Below, in pieces: positions 16,936 through 24,357 of a stretch of DNA of 64,000 bases. Under the pieces are notes generated by a model. That model had not been told where the DNA came from. It searched no databases and was given only the letters and a program-made list of their open reading frames with translations. Position numbers and translations under genes: made by a program. The first letter of the stretch is position 1. Each line of letters starts with the position of its first letter. Origin of the DNA: an uncultured Verrucomicrobia subdivision 3 bacterium (lineage in GTDB: Bacteria > Verrucomicrobiota > Verrucomicrobiia > Limisphaerales > UBA11358). The stretch is taken from positions 1 to 64,000 of the forward strand of contig CAITTG010000072.1 in NCBI GenBank assembly GCA_903895255.1. The letters are read 5' to 3'.

Positions 16936-17327
16936 AACACAATCACCAGCATGACAACGCTCCCGCCCCGGGGCCGCAACTCGTCCCCGTGCGTTTTGAA
17001 TTCGCCCATCCCACCGCCACCAGCGTCTGCGTGGCGGGTACTTTCAACCACTGGCTGCCGGAAAAGAAAACCCTGCATTCCTCCGGCGCCGGCAATTGGT
17101 GGAAGGAAACCGCCCTGGCCCCCGGCACCTACGAATATTGCCTCGTCGTGGATGGCCATTGGATCCCCGATCCCCTGGCCTTGGAATCCGTGCCGAATCC
17201 GTTTGGCGGCCGCAATTCAGTGCTGCACGTCGCCAGTTCCCCGGCCGCCGGGCATCTCGCCGATGCCGCCAGCCTGCCGCTTTTACCTTTGCAAAACGCA
17301 AAACCTAACCAAACCAAGAAACTATGA
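16932..17327 (+). CDS. Small CBM48 (glycogen-binding) protein
   Basis: The protein has 131 residues. After a His-rich start (MKHNHQHDN), residues of about 18-110 form a CBM48/AMPK-beta-like module: VRFEFAHPTATSVCVAGTFNHW, then WWKETALAPGTYEYCLVVDGHWIPDP and NPFGGRNSVL. Such modules bind alpha-glucans and are found in glycogen branching enzymes and AMPK beta; here there is no catalytic domain. It may link carbon-store status to the stress operon, which is inference. Its stop overlaps the ATG of the DUF883 gene (ATGA at 17324), so the two are translationally coupled. Confidence 0.82.
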   Translation: MKHNHQHDNAPAPGPQLVPVRFEFAHPTATSVCVAGTFNHWLPEKKTLHSSGAGNWWKETALAPGTYEYCLVVDGHWIPDPLALESVPNPFGGRNSVLHVASSPAAGHLADAASLPLLPLQNAKPNQTKKL

Positions 17328-17629
17328 ACGAACCCACCCCCATCATTACGGACGAAGTCAACCATCTGGCCGCCGATGCCCGCGCCCTGCTCGCCGCCAC
17401 CGCTGATGTCGCCGGTGAAAAAGTCTCCGAAGCCCGCAAGCGCCTGTCCGCCGCCCTCGCCAGTGGCAAACACCTGGCCGGCCAGGTGCGGGACAAGGCG
17501 GTCGCCGGGGCCAAGGTGGCGGATGAAGCAGTGCATGCCCACCCCTATCAGGCCATCGCCATCGGTGTCGGCGTCGGGGCGCTGGTGGGTTACCTCCTGG
17601 CCCGCAAATGCTCCGGCAAGTGTAATTAA
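17324..17629 (+). CDS. DUF883 (YqjD/ElaB-like) inner-membrane protein
   Basis: The protein has 101 residues. It has an Ala-rich amphipathic helix (ADARALLAATADVAGEKVSEARKRLSAAL) and a C-terminal membrane helix (HPYQAIAIGVGVGALVGYLLARK), the DUF883 pattern. In E. coli, YqjD and ElaB are stationary-phase membrane proteins that associate with ribosomes. The two following genes complete a yqjD-yqjE-yqjK-like order. It overlaps the CBM48 gene by 4 bases. Confidence 0.85.
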   Translation: MNEPTPIITDEVNHLAADARALLAATADVAGEKVSEARKRLSAALASGKHLAGQVRDKAVAGAKVADEAVHAHPYQAIAIGVGVGALVGYLLARKCSGKCN

Positions 17630-17636
17630 TCCCGTC

Positions 17637-18023
17637 ATGGAACCCGCCCCCGTCAGTTTCTCGCACCTGGCAGCCACCTCCCGCCATCTGGCACGGCGGT
17701 TGTTGACCCTGGGCGAGAACCGGCTCGAATTGCTGGCGGTGGAGGTGCAGGAGGAGCGCGAGCGGCTCCTGCACGCCTTCCTGCTGGCGCTGGCGGTGGC
17801 CGTGTTTGGCCTGCTCGCCGGCCTTACCCTGACCGCCGCCATTGTTCTGTGCTGGCCGGGCTCACCCCTGGTGGCCCTGCTGACACTGACGGGGCTCTAC
17901 GGTCTCACCGCCCTCCTCCTCTGCCGCCGGGTGCTCGGCCTCCTGCGGGACTGGCAGACCTTTGCCGCCTCGCTCGATCAACTTCGTAAAGACCGTGTAT
18001 GTTTGGAAAAAATCCTCCACTGA
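17637..18023 (+). CDS. YqjE / phage-holin-superfamily-III-like membrane protein
   Basis: The protein has 128 residues from the ATG at 17637. An N-terminal helix (LARRLLTLGENRLELLAVEVQEERERL) precedes two membrane helices (LLALAVAVFGLLAGLTLTAAIVL and LVALLTLTGLYGLTALLLC). This is the YqjE pattern, sometimes named phage holin family, although nothing viral is nearby. It lies 7 bases after the DUF883 gene and overlaps the next gene by 25 bases. Confidence 0.8.
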   Translation: MEPAPVSFSHLAATSRHLARRLLTLGENRLELLAVEVQEERERLLHAFLLALAVAVFGLLAGLTLTAAIVLCWPGSPLVALLTLTGLYGLTALLLCRRVLGLLRDWQTFAASLDQLRKDRVCLEKILH

Positions 18024-18319
18024 CACCCCTGCAATTGCGCAAGCAACTGCTCGTGGCCGAAAGCGACCTCAACCGCGCCCAACTGGAGCGGGAATGCCTG
18101 GCCCTGCGGCTGGAAGCGCACGCCTGCGCCCACCGGCTTCGCACCGTGGGCTGGGTGGTCTCCGCCGGGGCCGCCCTGGCGGGATTGCTGGCCGCCTGGC
18201 GCCGGCCCGCCGCCACACCCGCCGCCGCCGCAAAAACCTCCTGGTGGCACACCCTGCTGCAAGGCGCGGGACTGGTCTCCACCCTCTGGGCCGCCCGCCG
18301 GCCGCCGTCGGCGGAATGA
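17999..18319 (+). CDS. YqjK-like protein
   Basis: The protein has 106 residues. A charged helix (LTPLQLRKQLLVAESDLNRAQLERE) precedes a membrane helix (VGWVVSAGAALAGLLAAW) and an Ala/Pro-rich tail. Size, order and layout match yqjK behind yqjD and yqjE, though similarity in such short helical proteins is weak. Start is inside the preceding gene (25-base overlap). Confidence 0.6.
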   Translation: MFGKNPPLTPLQLRKQLLVAESDLNRAQLERECLALRLEAHACAHRLRTVGWVVSAGAALAGLLAAWRRPAATPAAAAKTSWWHTLLQGAGLVSTLWAARRPPSAE

Positions 18320-18334
18320 TGCTGGCCGCCCGCC

Positions 18335-18375
18335 GGGTAACACCCCATGGCGTAATAGTATCCTGGAACTATGCT
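18335..18375 (+). promoter_or_regulatory. Palindromic operator and -10 (lipoprotein gene)
   Basis: GGGTAACACCCCAT (18335-18348) is followed by TATGCT (18370-18375), 30.5 bp from the site centre. The ATG at 18382 is 12 bases after the first base of the -10, so a leaderless message is predicted. Confidence 0.55.
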
Positions 18376-18381
18376 ATGGTC

Positions 18382-18822
18382 ATGAATCCACCCCGTCTTA
18401 ACCTCCCCTGCCTGGCCGGCACCGGCGCGACCGCCCTGCTGCTGGCCTTGTTCACCGGCTGTGCCACCACCACGACCATCGACGGATCGTCCACCGTCAA
18501 CGTGATGCCGACGGCGGACACCATTTTTGTGATTGATGGCGATTACGATTATTTTCCCGGCTACAATGTCTATTACAACCGGGACAATCACCAGTATGCC
18601 TATCTCGAAGGCGGCTACTGGGTGTCGCGACCGGCGCCGTATGGCGTCGCCACCAATGTGCTCCGCGCTTCCCCCTCCGTGCGCATGGGTTTCCGGGACT
18701 CCCCGGCCAACCACAACGCCGAGATGGTGCGCAAGTACCCCCATAACTGGGTGCCACCGGGCGCCCCTAAAAAGCTGCCCGTTCCCGCGCCGGACCAACC
18801 GGCGGCCCAAGACCACCTTTGA
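18382..18822 (+). CDS. Hypothetical lipoprotein
   Basis: The protein has 146 residues from the ATG at 18382 (18376 is an in-frame alternative). Lipoprotein signal: LLLALFTGC. The mature part is rich in Tyr and Asp (DGDYDYFPGYNVYYNRDNHQ), followed by YLEGGYWVSRPAP, and it ends in a Pro-rich tail. Similar YXXY-rich lipoproteins of unknown role occur widely. No Shine-Dalgarno sequence precedes the ATG, in line with the leaderless promoter. Confidence 0.65.
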   Translation: MNPPRLNLPCLAGTGATALLLALFTGCATTTTIDGSSTVNVMPTADTIFVIDGDYDYFPGYNVYYNRDNHQYAYLEGGYWVSRPAPYGVATNVLRASPSVRMGFRDSPANHNAEMVRKYPHNWVPPGAPKKLPVPAPDQPAAQDHL

Positions 18823-18855
18823 TTTCCCCCGCCACCAACCAACCAAACTAAAATT

Positions 18856-19011
18856 ATGCTCGGCACCATTTTACTCGTTTTTCTCATCATCATGCTCCTC
18901 GGTGCGCTGCCGACCTGGCCGCACAGCCGTAATTGGGGCTATTACCCCAGTGGCGGCCTCGGCCTGGTCGCCGCCATCCTGTTGATCCTGCTGCTGCTGG
19001 GTCGCATTTAG
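18856..19011 (+). CDS. DUF3309 small membrane protein
   Basis: This is a 51-residue protein. MLGTILLVFLIIMLLGALPTW, then PHSRNWGYYPSGGLGL and a second hydrophobic helix ending LLLLGRI match DUF3309, a tiny two-helix membrane protein common in soil bacteria beside stress genes. Function unknown. It lies 33 bases after the lipoprotein gene and 33 before the PRC-barrel gene, so co-transcription is likely. Confidence 0.85.
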   Translation: MLGTILLVFLIIMLLGALPTWPHSRNWGYYPSGGLGLVAAILLILLLLGRI

Positions 19012-19044
19012 TTCCAATCAACCATCATCCCCACCCCTACGATT

Positions 19045-19755
19045 ATGATACGCAGCCTCAAACAACTCTACGGCCACCACCTCGGCGCCTCGGATGGCCA
19101 GCTCGGCACGGTGAAAGACTTTTATTTTGACGACCGCCAGTGGGCCGTGCGTTACCTGGTGGCGGAAACCGGCTCGTGGCTGACCGGCCGGCAGGTGCTC
19201 CTCTCCCCCCACGCGCTCCGCGAGGTTTATCAGCCGGGCAAGTTGCTGTTGGTGAACCTCACCCGCCAGCAGATTCAGGACAGTCCCGGGTTGGAAGCCC
19301 ATAAACCGGTCTCCCGCCAGTTTGAAGAAAGTTATTACCAATACTACGGCTGGCCCAATTACTGGGTGGGTGACGGCCTCTGGGGCACCTCGGGCTTTCC
19401 CACCGTCGTGAATCCGGTCACCCCCAAGGCCCGGCCCGCCATCGAAGGCGGTCCCCATCCCGAACGCGCTGCCGCCCACCTGCGCAGCACCCTCGCCGTC
19501 GCGGGTTACCAGATCCGCGGTATCGACGGCGTGGATGGCCATGTGAATGATTTTATGATGGATGACGCGAGCTGGACCATTCAGCAACTCGTGGTCCAGA
19601 CCGGCCACCGGCTCACCGGCCGCGAGATCTTGATTCCCACCCACGCCGTGGACCACATCAGTTATGAGGAATCCACCATCTTTGTGAAATTGACCGTGGC
19701 GGAACTCGCCGCTCTGCCGGGCCCTTTGCCGGCCGGACTCAGCGTGGCAGTTTAA
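19045..19755 (+). CDS. Protein with two PRC-barrel domains
   Basis: The protein has 236 residues. PRC-barrel 1 is at about 1-80 (MIRSLKQLYGHHLGASDGQL, VKDFYFDDRQWAVRYLVAETG, LLSPHAL). PRC-barrel 2 is at about 150-225 (IRGIDGVDGHVNDFMMDDASW, QLVVQTGHRLTGREILIP). The linker is Tyr/Trp-rich. PRC-barrel domains are small binding modules known from photosynthetic reaction centre subunit H and RimM. Stand-alone double forms like this one go with Dps and general stress genes. Partner unknown. Confidence 0.87.
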   Translation: MIRSLKQLYGHHLGASDGQLGTVKDFYFDDRQWAVRYLVAETGSWLTGRQVLLSPHALREVYQPGKLLLVNLTRQQIQDSPGLEAHKPVSRQFEESYYQYYGWPNYWVGDGLWGTSGFPTVVNPVTPKARPAIEGGPHPERAAAHLRSTLAVAGYQIRGIDGVDGHVNDFMMDDASWTIQQLVVQTGHRLTGREILIPTHAVDHISYEESTIFVKLTVAELAALPGPLPAGLSVAV

Positions 19756-19773
19756 CGAGCAACCAACTTTATT

Positions 19774-20814
19774 ATGCAAGCCCTTGTTTATCGCGGTCCC
19801 GGCCAAAAAGCCTTGGAAGAAATGCCCAAACCAGTGGTGCGGCTGCCCACCGACGCCGTGGTCCGCGTCACCCGGACCACGATTTGCGGCACCGATCTGC
19901 ACATTATGAAGGGCGATCTGCCCACCGTCGCGGCCGGTCGCATTCTGGGGCATGAGGGCATCGGCACGATTGACGCCGTCGGGGCGGGGGTCACCCGCTT
20001 TCACCCCGGCGATCGCGTACTCATCTCCTGCATCACCGCCTGCGGCAAATGTGAATACTGTCGGCGGGCCATGCCCTCGCATTGCACGGATGGTGGCTGG
20101 ATTTTGGGCAACACCATTGATGGCACCCAGGCCGAGTTCGTGCGCATTCCCCACGCCGATACCAGCCTGTATCCCCTGCCGCCGGGCGCGGATGAGGATG
20201 CCATGGTCATGCTTAGCGACATCCTGCCCACGGGTTACGAGTGTGGCGTTTTGAATGGCCACGTGCAACCGGGTGACACGGTGGCGATAGTCGGGGCGGG
20301 CCCGGTCGGGCTGGCGGCCCTGCTCACCGCCCAGTTTTACACCCCGGCCCGCATCATCGTCATTGATCTGGATGACAACCGCCTGCGGGTCGCCCAACAA
20401 TTCGGCGCGACGGAGGTCGTGAACAGCACCGATGGCCATGCCGTGGAGCGGGTCATGCGCTTGACGGCCGGACAAGGCGTGGACGTCGCCATTGAAGCGG
20501 TCGGCCTGGCCGGCACCTTTGCCTTGTGCCAGGATATTATCGGCGTCGGCGGCCATCTGGCCAACATCGGCGTGCACGGCACCAGCGTCACCCTGCACCT
20601 GGAAAAACTCTGGTCGCAAAACATCACCATTACCACCCGGCTCGTGGATGCCGTCACCACCCCGCTGCTGCTCAAAACCGTCCTGGCCGGCAAAATCGCC
20701 CCCCAAAAACTCGTCACTCACCATTTTAAACTGGCGGATATTCTCCAAGCCTACGACACCTTCGGCAACGCCGGCCGCGAGCAGGCCCTGAAAGTGATTC
20801 TCACCAATCCCTGA
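19774..20814 (+). CDS. Zinc-dependent alcohol dehydrogenase
   Basis: The protein has 346 residues, typical for the medium-chain dehydrogenase family. Catalytic zinc ligands: C near 38 in TICGTDLH and GHEGIG near 62. Structural zinc: four Cys in CITACGKCEYCRRAMPSHC. Cofactor fold: VAIVGAGPVGLAAL, then VIDLDDNRL, which with Asp after the strand favours NAD(H). It oxidises alcohols or reduces aldehydes; the substrate is unclear. It follows the PRC-barrel gene by 18 bases. Confidence 0.92.
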   Translation: MQALVYRGPGQKALEEMPKPVVRLPTDAVVRVTRTTICGTDLHIMKGDLPTVAAGRILGHEGIGTIDAVGAGVTRFHPGDRVLISCITACGKCEYCRRAMPSHCTDGGWILGNTIDGTQAEFVRIPHADTSLYPLPPGADEDAMVMLSDILPTGYECGVLNGHVQPGDTVAIVGAGPVGLAALLTAQFYTPARIIVIDLDDNRLRVAQQFGATEVVNSTDGHAVERVMRLTAGQGVDVAIEAVGLAGTFALCQDIIGVGGHLANIGVHGTSVTLHLEKLWSQNITITTRLVDAVTTPLLLKTVLAGKIAPQKLVTHHFKLADILQAYDTFGNAGREQALKVILTNP

Positions 20815-20825
20815 TACTTTTGGCC

Positions 20826-20872
20826 ATGGGGAGAAGACCCCATGGCTCATCGCCCGCCAACCATTCTATTCT
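20826..20872 (+). promoter_or_regulatory. Palindromic operator and -10 (DUF2934/Dps unit)
   Basis: ATGGGGAGAAGACCCCAT (20826-20843) keeps both arms but has a changed centre. TATTCT (20867-20872) begins 32.5 bp after the centre, and the ATG at 20879 is 12 bases after the first base of the -10, so a leaderless message is predicted. This is the last copy of the site seen in the window. Confidence 0.55.
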
Positions 20873-20878
20873 GCTGGT

Positions 20879-21133
20879 ATGAAACACCCCAACTCCCCCC
20901 TGACCAAGCCGTCCGCCGCCCCCCCGAATCCCGAACCCTCCGCCGCCGAGTTGGCCGCCGGCGCCCTGACCTTTGTCCCCAACCCGGACGAGGTCGCGCG
21001 CAAAGCCTATTTCGCCTATGTCAACCAGGGTTCCCGCCCGGGCCATGAGGTCCAGCACTGGTTGCAAGCCGAGTCGGAGTTGATCTCGGAACGCAACCGC
21101 ACCCGCACCCACGGTTTTCACAACCCCACCTGA
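20879..21133 (+). CDS. DUF2934 protein
   Basis: The protein has 84 residues. A Pro/Ala-rich lead is followed by the DUF2934 core (PDEVARKAYFAYVNQGSRPG, HEVQHWLQAESELI). The family is small and helical, of unknown function, and often encoded near Dps and similar stress genes. The ATG has no Shine-Dalgarno sequence and coincides with the predicted RNA start. It is the first gene of a run that includes dps. Confidence 0.8.
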   Translation: MKHPNSPLTKPSAAPPNPEPSAAELAAGALTFVPNPDEVARKAYFAYVNQGSRPGHEVQHWLQAESELISERNRTRTHGFHNPT

Positions 21134-21169
21134 CTCCGGATTTTCCACCCACCTATCAACCCCCCTAAA

Positions 21170-21694
21170 ATGATGACCACTGCCATGAATAATCTCACCG
21201 AAGCCCCCAAACTGTACGAAACCGAGAACGACATCTCCGCCGCGAATCGTTTGGAACTCAACGCGCTCCTCAACCAGCGCCTCGCCTCCGCCGTGGATCT
21301 GCAATCCCAGATGAAGCAGGCGCATTGGAATGTGAAAGGTCCGAGTTTCATCGCCTTGCACGAACTTTTCGACCAGGTCGATGAAGCCGTGGAGGCCTAC
21401 GTGGATCTAATCGCGGAACGCGTGGTGCAACTCGGCGGCATCGCCGAAGGCACCGTCCGCGTGGCCGCCGCCCGTTCCCGGCTGCCGGAGTATCCGATGG
21501 CCATTGCCGAGGGCATGGCGCATGTCGAAGGCGTGGCCCGCGCGCTCTCCACCTTTGGCCAGGAAATCCGGAGCTCCATTGACCAGGCGAACGAACTGGA
21601 TGACGCCGATACCGCCGACCTCCTCACCGAAGTGTCCCGGGGCATTGACAAATGGCTCTGGTTTGTCGAGGCGCATTCCCAGGCGGCGAAATAA
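21170..21694 (+). CDS. dps: Dps-type DNA-binding ferritin
   Basis: The protein has 174 residues. It oxidises Fe(II) with hydrogen peroxide, stores iron as a 12-mer and protects DNA. The ferroxidase residues of the Dps family fit His52 (AHWNVKG), His64 and Asp68 (LHELFDQVDE), Asp79 and Glu83 (DLIAER). The N-terminal tail is short and only weakly basic, so DNA binding may be weak. Several Met codons (21170, 21173, 21185) could be the start. It lies 36 bases after the DUF2934 gene in the same probable transcript. Confidence 0.95.
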   Translation: MMTTAMNNLTEAPKLYETENDISAANRLELNALLNQRLASAVDLQSQMKQAHWNVKGPSFIALHELFDQVDEAVEAYVDLIAERVVQLGGIAEGTVRVAAARSRLPEYPMAIAEGMAHVEGVARALSTFGQEIRSSIDQANELDDADTADLLTEVSRGIDKWLWFVEAHSQAAK

Positions 21695-21736
21695 CCCTCG
21701 CTCCCCACTGCCTCCGCCCCCACACTACCTGACCTA

Positions 21737-22243
21737 ATGAATACAACTACTCCCATCACCCCTCGTGACCTCACTCAGCAAGCGCCGCACAGCCCGCGTT
21801 ACCGGATCGCCGGCTTCGTGATCGCCGCGCGCGCGGTGGACAAATGCCGCGCCAGTCTCGCCGGCACACTCGGTGAATATCACTACGATTGTCCGCTGGA
21901 CAATATGCTCTTCACCTTCAAGGGCATCACCAGCGCGGAGTTCACCACCGCCGTGCAGGCCGCCAAAAACTATGAGGACATCGGCGCCTGGCTCCTTCAC
22001 AACGGCACGCCCAAAACCCCGGCGGAAATCAAAACCTGGTCCGATGAGGTGGAAGCCAGCAGCCCGATGAAAAACCCGGAACGCCGCGGTTACTTCATTG
22101 AGAACTGTCATAAAATCGGGTTGAACCCGGAAATGAACTCCATGTTCGACTGGCTCGAAGCCGACGACCGCCATACCTTTAGCAGCCGCAAACTCGCCCA
22201 ACCCACCCCGGTAATTGTCCACCCCGCCTACGCCCCCAAATAA
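21737..22243 (+). CDS. DUF5069 protein
   Basis: The protein has 168 residues. PRDLTQQAPHSPRYRIAGFVIAARAVDKCRASLAG and GEYHYDCPLDNMLFTFKGI match DUF5069, a family best known from Verrucomicrobiota and Planctomycetota. The conserved His, Tyr, Asp and Cys in EYHYDCPLD may be functional, but no reaction is known. No signal peptide, so cytoplasmic. It is 42 bases behind dps, in line with a shared stress operon. Confidence 0.85.
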   Translation: MNTTTPITPRDLTQQAPHSPRYRIAGFVIAARAVDKCRASLAGTLGEYHYDCPLDNMLFTFKGITSAEFTTAVQAAKNYEDIGAWLLHNGTPKTPAEIKTWSDEVEASSPMKNPERRGYFIENCHKIGLNPEMNSMFDWLEADDRHTFSSRKLAQPTPVIVHPAYAPK

Positions 22244-22247
22244 ACCC

Positions 22248-22469
22248 ATGAGCACCAAATCCAACCAGCCCGCGCACATCACGCCCGAGACCCCTGTTTT
22301 CCCGAAGGAAATCCACCATCCGCACCCCCCGGTCGCGGCCGTGCTGCCCCATAAAAAGCACAAGGAAGAGAATGTCTTTTCCCGTTCCAAAGACCTGCGC
22401 GAAGACCGCGATGCCCGGCAGGTCAAAACCTCGCAGAACCCCCAAACCCTCCCGCACGGCGGGCATTAG
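22248..22469 (+). CDS. Small hypothetical protein, His/Pro/Lys-rich
   Basis: The protein has 73 residues from the ATG at 22248. It is hydrophilic with EIHHPHPPVAAVLPHKKHKEE and a charged middle, and likely disordered. No family is recognised. Four bases separate it from the DUF5069 stop, which supports a real gene in the operon. Confidence 0.5.
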   Translation: MSTKSNQPAHITPETPVFPKEIHHPHPPVAAVLPHKKHKEENVFSRSKDLREDRDARQVKTSQNPQTLPHGGH

Positions 22470-22479
22470 GCCATTGCGT

Positions 22480-22875
22480 ATGAATACCAATCCATTAAAA
22501 ACCGGCGTGCTGACCGAAAATTCCTCCGGCATCGGTACCGTGACCCGGAAAATGGTGCGGGAGCGCGCCGTGGAACTGGCCGTGCTGCAGGGGCATACCG
22601 CCCACGAAGTTTCCAAAACCGACTGGGAACAGGCCAAACGGGAATTGACGGGCGTGGACCAGCCGGACCTGGACCCCAAGGAACTGGCGCTGGATTCCGC
22701 CACCGAGGCCGAGCGGTGGGACCCGGTGCCCGGTTCCACCGGCCGGTCGGCGCCCGTTTCCGGCAGCGAGGATGAGGACTCCGAAGGCCGCAGCGACAAC
22801 ACCCGGCTCACTGAGGAAGGCATCGCGGGGGCCGAGCATGACCAGATGCGCCAGGCCAGCCGGTCCGGTAATTAA
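22480..22875 (+). CDS. Small stress-linked hypothetical (DUF2934-like helix)
   Basis: The protein has 131 residues from the ATG at 22480. The part VTRKMVRERAVELAVLQGHTAHEVSKTDWEQAKRELTG is a helical module that recurs in verrucomicrobial genes near Dps and resembles DUF2934. The second half is acidic and Ser/Asp/Glu-rich, likely disordered. No reaction is known. It is the last gene of the 20.9-22.9 kb run. Confidence 0.6.
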   Translation: MNTNPLKTGVLTENSSGIGTVTRKMVRERAVELAVLQGHTAHEVSKTDWEQAKRELTGVDQPDLDPKELALDSATEAERWDPVPGSTGRSAPVSGSEDEDSEGRSDNTRLTEEGIAGAEHDQMRQASRSGN

Positions 22876-22901
22876 TCAGCCCGCCGGGCTGCTCCACCAT
22901 C

Positions 22902-23786
22902 ATGGATGCCAACCAAAAAATGGTGGAGACCCTGGCCCATTCGGTATTGTACCAGCGCTACACCCGCGCCTTCAATGAGACCACCGGCCTGCCGCTGAGT
23001 TTGCGGCCGGTGGAGACCTGGCAGCTTCCCTTTCACGGCAAACCCCGGGAAAACGCCTTTTGCGCCCTGATTGCCGCCAAAAGCAGTACGTGCTGCGCCT
23101 GTCTGCGGTTGCAGGATGAACTCTCCCACGCCGCCCTGGCGGAGCCGTCCACCCTCACCTGTGAGTATGGCCTGTGTGAAACGGCCGTCGCCGTGAAACT
23201 GGGTGGGCACACCATCGGTTTTTTGCAGACCGGTCAGGTGCTCCGCCACCCGCCCACGGCGGCGGGTTTTCAGCGCGCCGTGGCCCGGGCCCGCCTTTTG
23301 GGCCTGGATCTCAGCGGCCCGGCGGCCCGCCAGGCCTGGTTTGCCACCCCGGTGGCGTCGCCGAAAAAGCTGGATTCCGTCGCTGATTTACTCGCCATCT
23401 TTGCCGACCACTTGTCCGCGCAAGGCAACCAGCTCGCCCTGCAAAGCATCAATGCCGAGCCGCCCATCATCACCCGGGCCAAACTCTTCATCCAGGAACA
23501 CTACCGGGAGGAACTCTCCCTGCTCGTGGTTTCCCGCAGCGTGAACACCAGCTTGTTTTACTTCTGCAAACAATTCCGCAAAGCCACCGGCCTGAGCTTC
23601 ACTGAATTCGTCACCCGCACCCGGATCGAAAAAGCCAAAAACCTGCTCCTCAACCCCAACCTGCGCGTCAGCGAAATCGCCTACGACATTGGATTCCATT
23701 CCCTCACCCATTTCAATCGCGCCTTCAAAAAAATCCTCCACCAGTCCCCCTCCGAATATCGCGCCACCCTCTCCGCCACGCCCTGA
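22902..23786 (+). CDS. PocR-domain AraC-family regulator
   Basis: The protein has 294 residues. The N-terminal half is a PocR sensory domain (YTRAFNETTGLPLSLRPVE, CALIAAKSSTCCACLRLQ, LCETAVAVKLGGHTIGFLQTGQVL), whose Cys pattern suggests metal or redox/ligand sensing. The C-terminal 100 residues are an AraC double helix-turn-helix (RAKLFIQEHYREELSLLVVSRSV, FYFCKQFRKATGLSFTEFVTRTRIEKAK, VSEIAYDIGFHSLTHFNRAFKKILHQSPSEYR). It is the only recognisable DNA-binding regulator near the stress island, but AraC sites are usually direct repeats, so it is not a good candidate for the palindromic operator. Confidence 0.9.
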   Translation: MDANQKMVETLAHSVLYQRYTRAFNETTGLPLSLRPVETWQLPFHGKPRENAFCALIAAKSSTCCACLRLQDELSHAALAEPSTLTCEYGLCETAVAVKLGGHTIGFLQTGQVLRHPPTAAGFQRAVARARLLGLDLSGPAARQAWFATPVASPKKLDSVADLLAIFADHLSAQGNQLALQSINAEPPIITRAKLFIQEHYREELSLLVVSRSVNTSLFYFCKQFRKATGLSFTEFVTRTRIEKAKNLLLNPNLRVSEIAYDIGFHSLTHFNRAFKKILHQSPSEYRATLSATP

Positions 23787-23882
23787 GCCGCCTGCTGCCG
23801 TGGCCTCCGCCATTCCTGTCCATGCTCGTCCACCCCAGGCCGGCCTGGCTGGCCGCAGTTGATCGATTTTTCTGCTTTCGCT

Positions 23883-23910
23883 TTGACAACCCGCCCAGAA
23901 AGGCTACTAT
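23883..23910 (+). promoter_or_regulatory. Sigma-70-type promoter
   Basis: TTGACA (23883-23888), a 16-bp spacer, then TACTAT (23905-23910). It is the best housekeeping-type promoter seen in the window and has no coding frame directly after it. Confidence 0.6.
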
Positions 23911-23916
23911 TACGAG

Positions 23917-24130
23917 TAGCTAAGACCGTTGGGTCCAGGTTCCGATTGGCGGAGGCCCCTACCAGGCCTGCTCCGTCATAGTGTTAGCGACACAGGATCT
24001 TTGACATAACCCACCCGACCGGTGGCCTTTGGCGCCTTGCAGGCCATGCGCCAATGATTGAGGCAGAGGCTAGGCACCTGTCCAGCGGCGCCCGTCAACC
24101 CGGCAAAAAATGCTGTAAATGGTTTTCTGA
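23917..24130 (+). other. Non-coding, probably structured leader or RNA
   Basis: No gene is seen between 23787 and 24357. After the promoter near 23883, the stretch holds several hairpins: a perfect TTGGCGC/GCGCCAA stem with a 12-base loop near 24029-24055, GTGT/ACAC near 23982-23994, and GGAG/CTCC near 23956-23979. I compared it by eye with 6S RNA, SRP RNA, tmRNA and the c-di-GMP-I riboswitch and could not assign it. It may be a stand-alone RNA or the long leader of the secretion genes. Confidence 0.4.
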
Positions 24131-24357
24131 TAATGTGTTAAGTGCCAAATCATGAAAAATCCATCAAGGCCCGTCAACCCCCTCCCGGTGGCCAATCCCG
24201 CCCCCGGGCCGGGGACCGGTTCCCGTGGCGATCTTCAAGATTCCAGAACTTTCCCGCCCGCCCCGCCCCCGCCCCCAAATTCCTTTGCGGTTGCGGTTGT
24301 ATAATTCCAAGAAATCTGCAACTTTTGACGGCTCTGGTTGTTAAACCAGCAGCACAA

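Noticed and set aside
17637-18023. Prophage holin
   Set aside because: The protein fits YqjE in a yqjD-yqjE-yqjK order and there are no phage genes around.
2960-20843. CACCCCAT palindromes as transcription terminators
   Set aside because: They lack T-runs, sit upstream of gene starts at a fixed distance from -10 hexamers, and separate true terminators exist (8608, 10954).
23917-24130. c-di-GMP-I riboswitch, 6S RNA or SRP RNA
   Set aside because: The hallmark sequences of these RNAs as I know them are absent, so the stretch is left unassigned.
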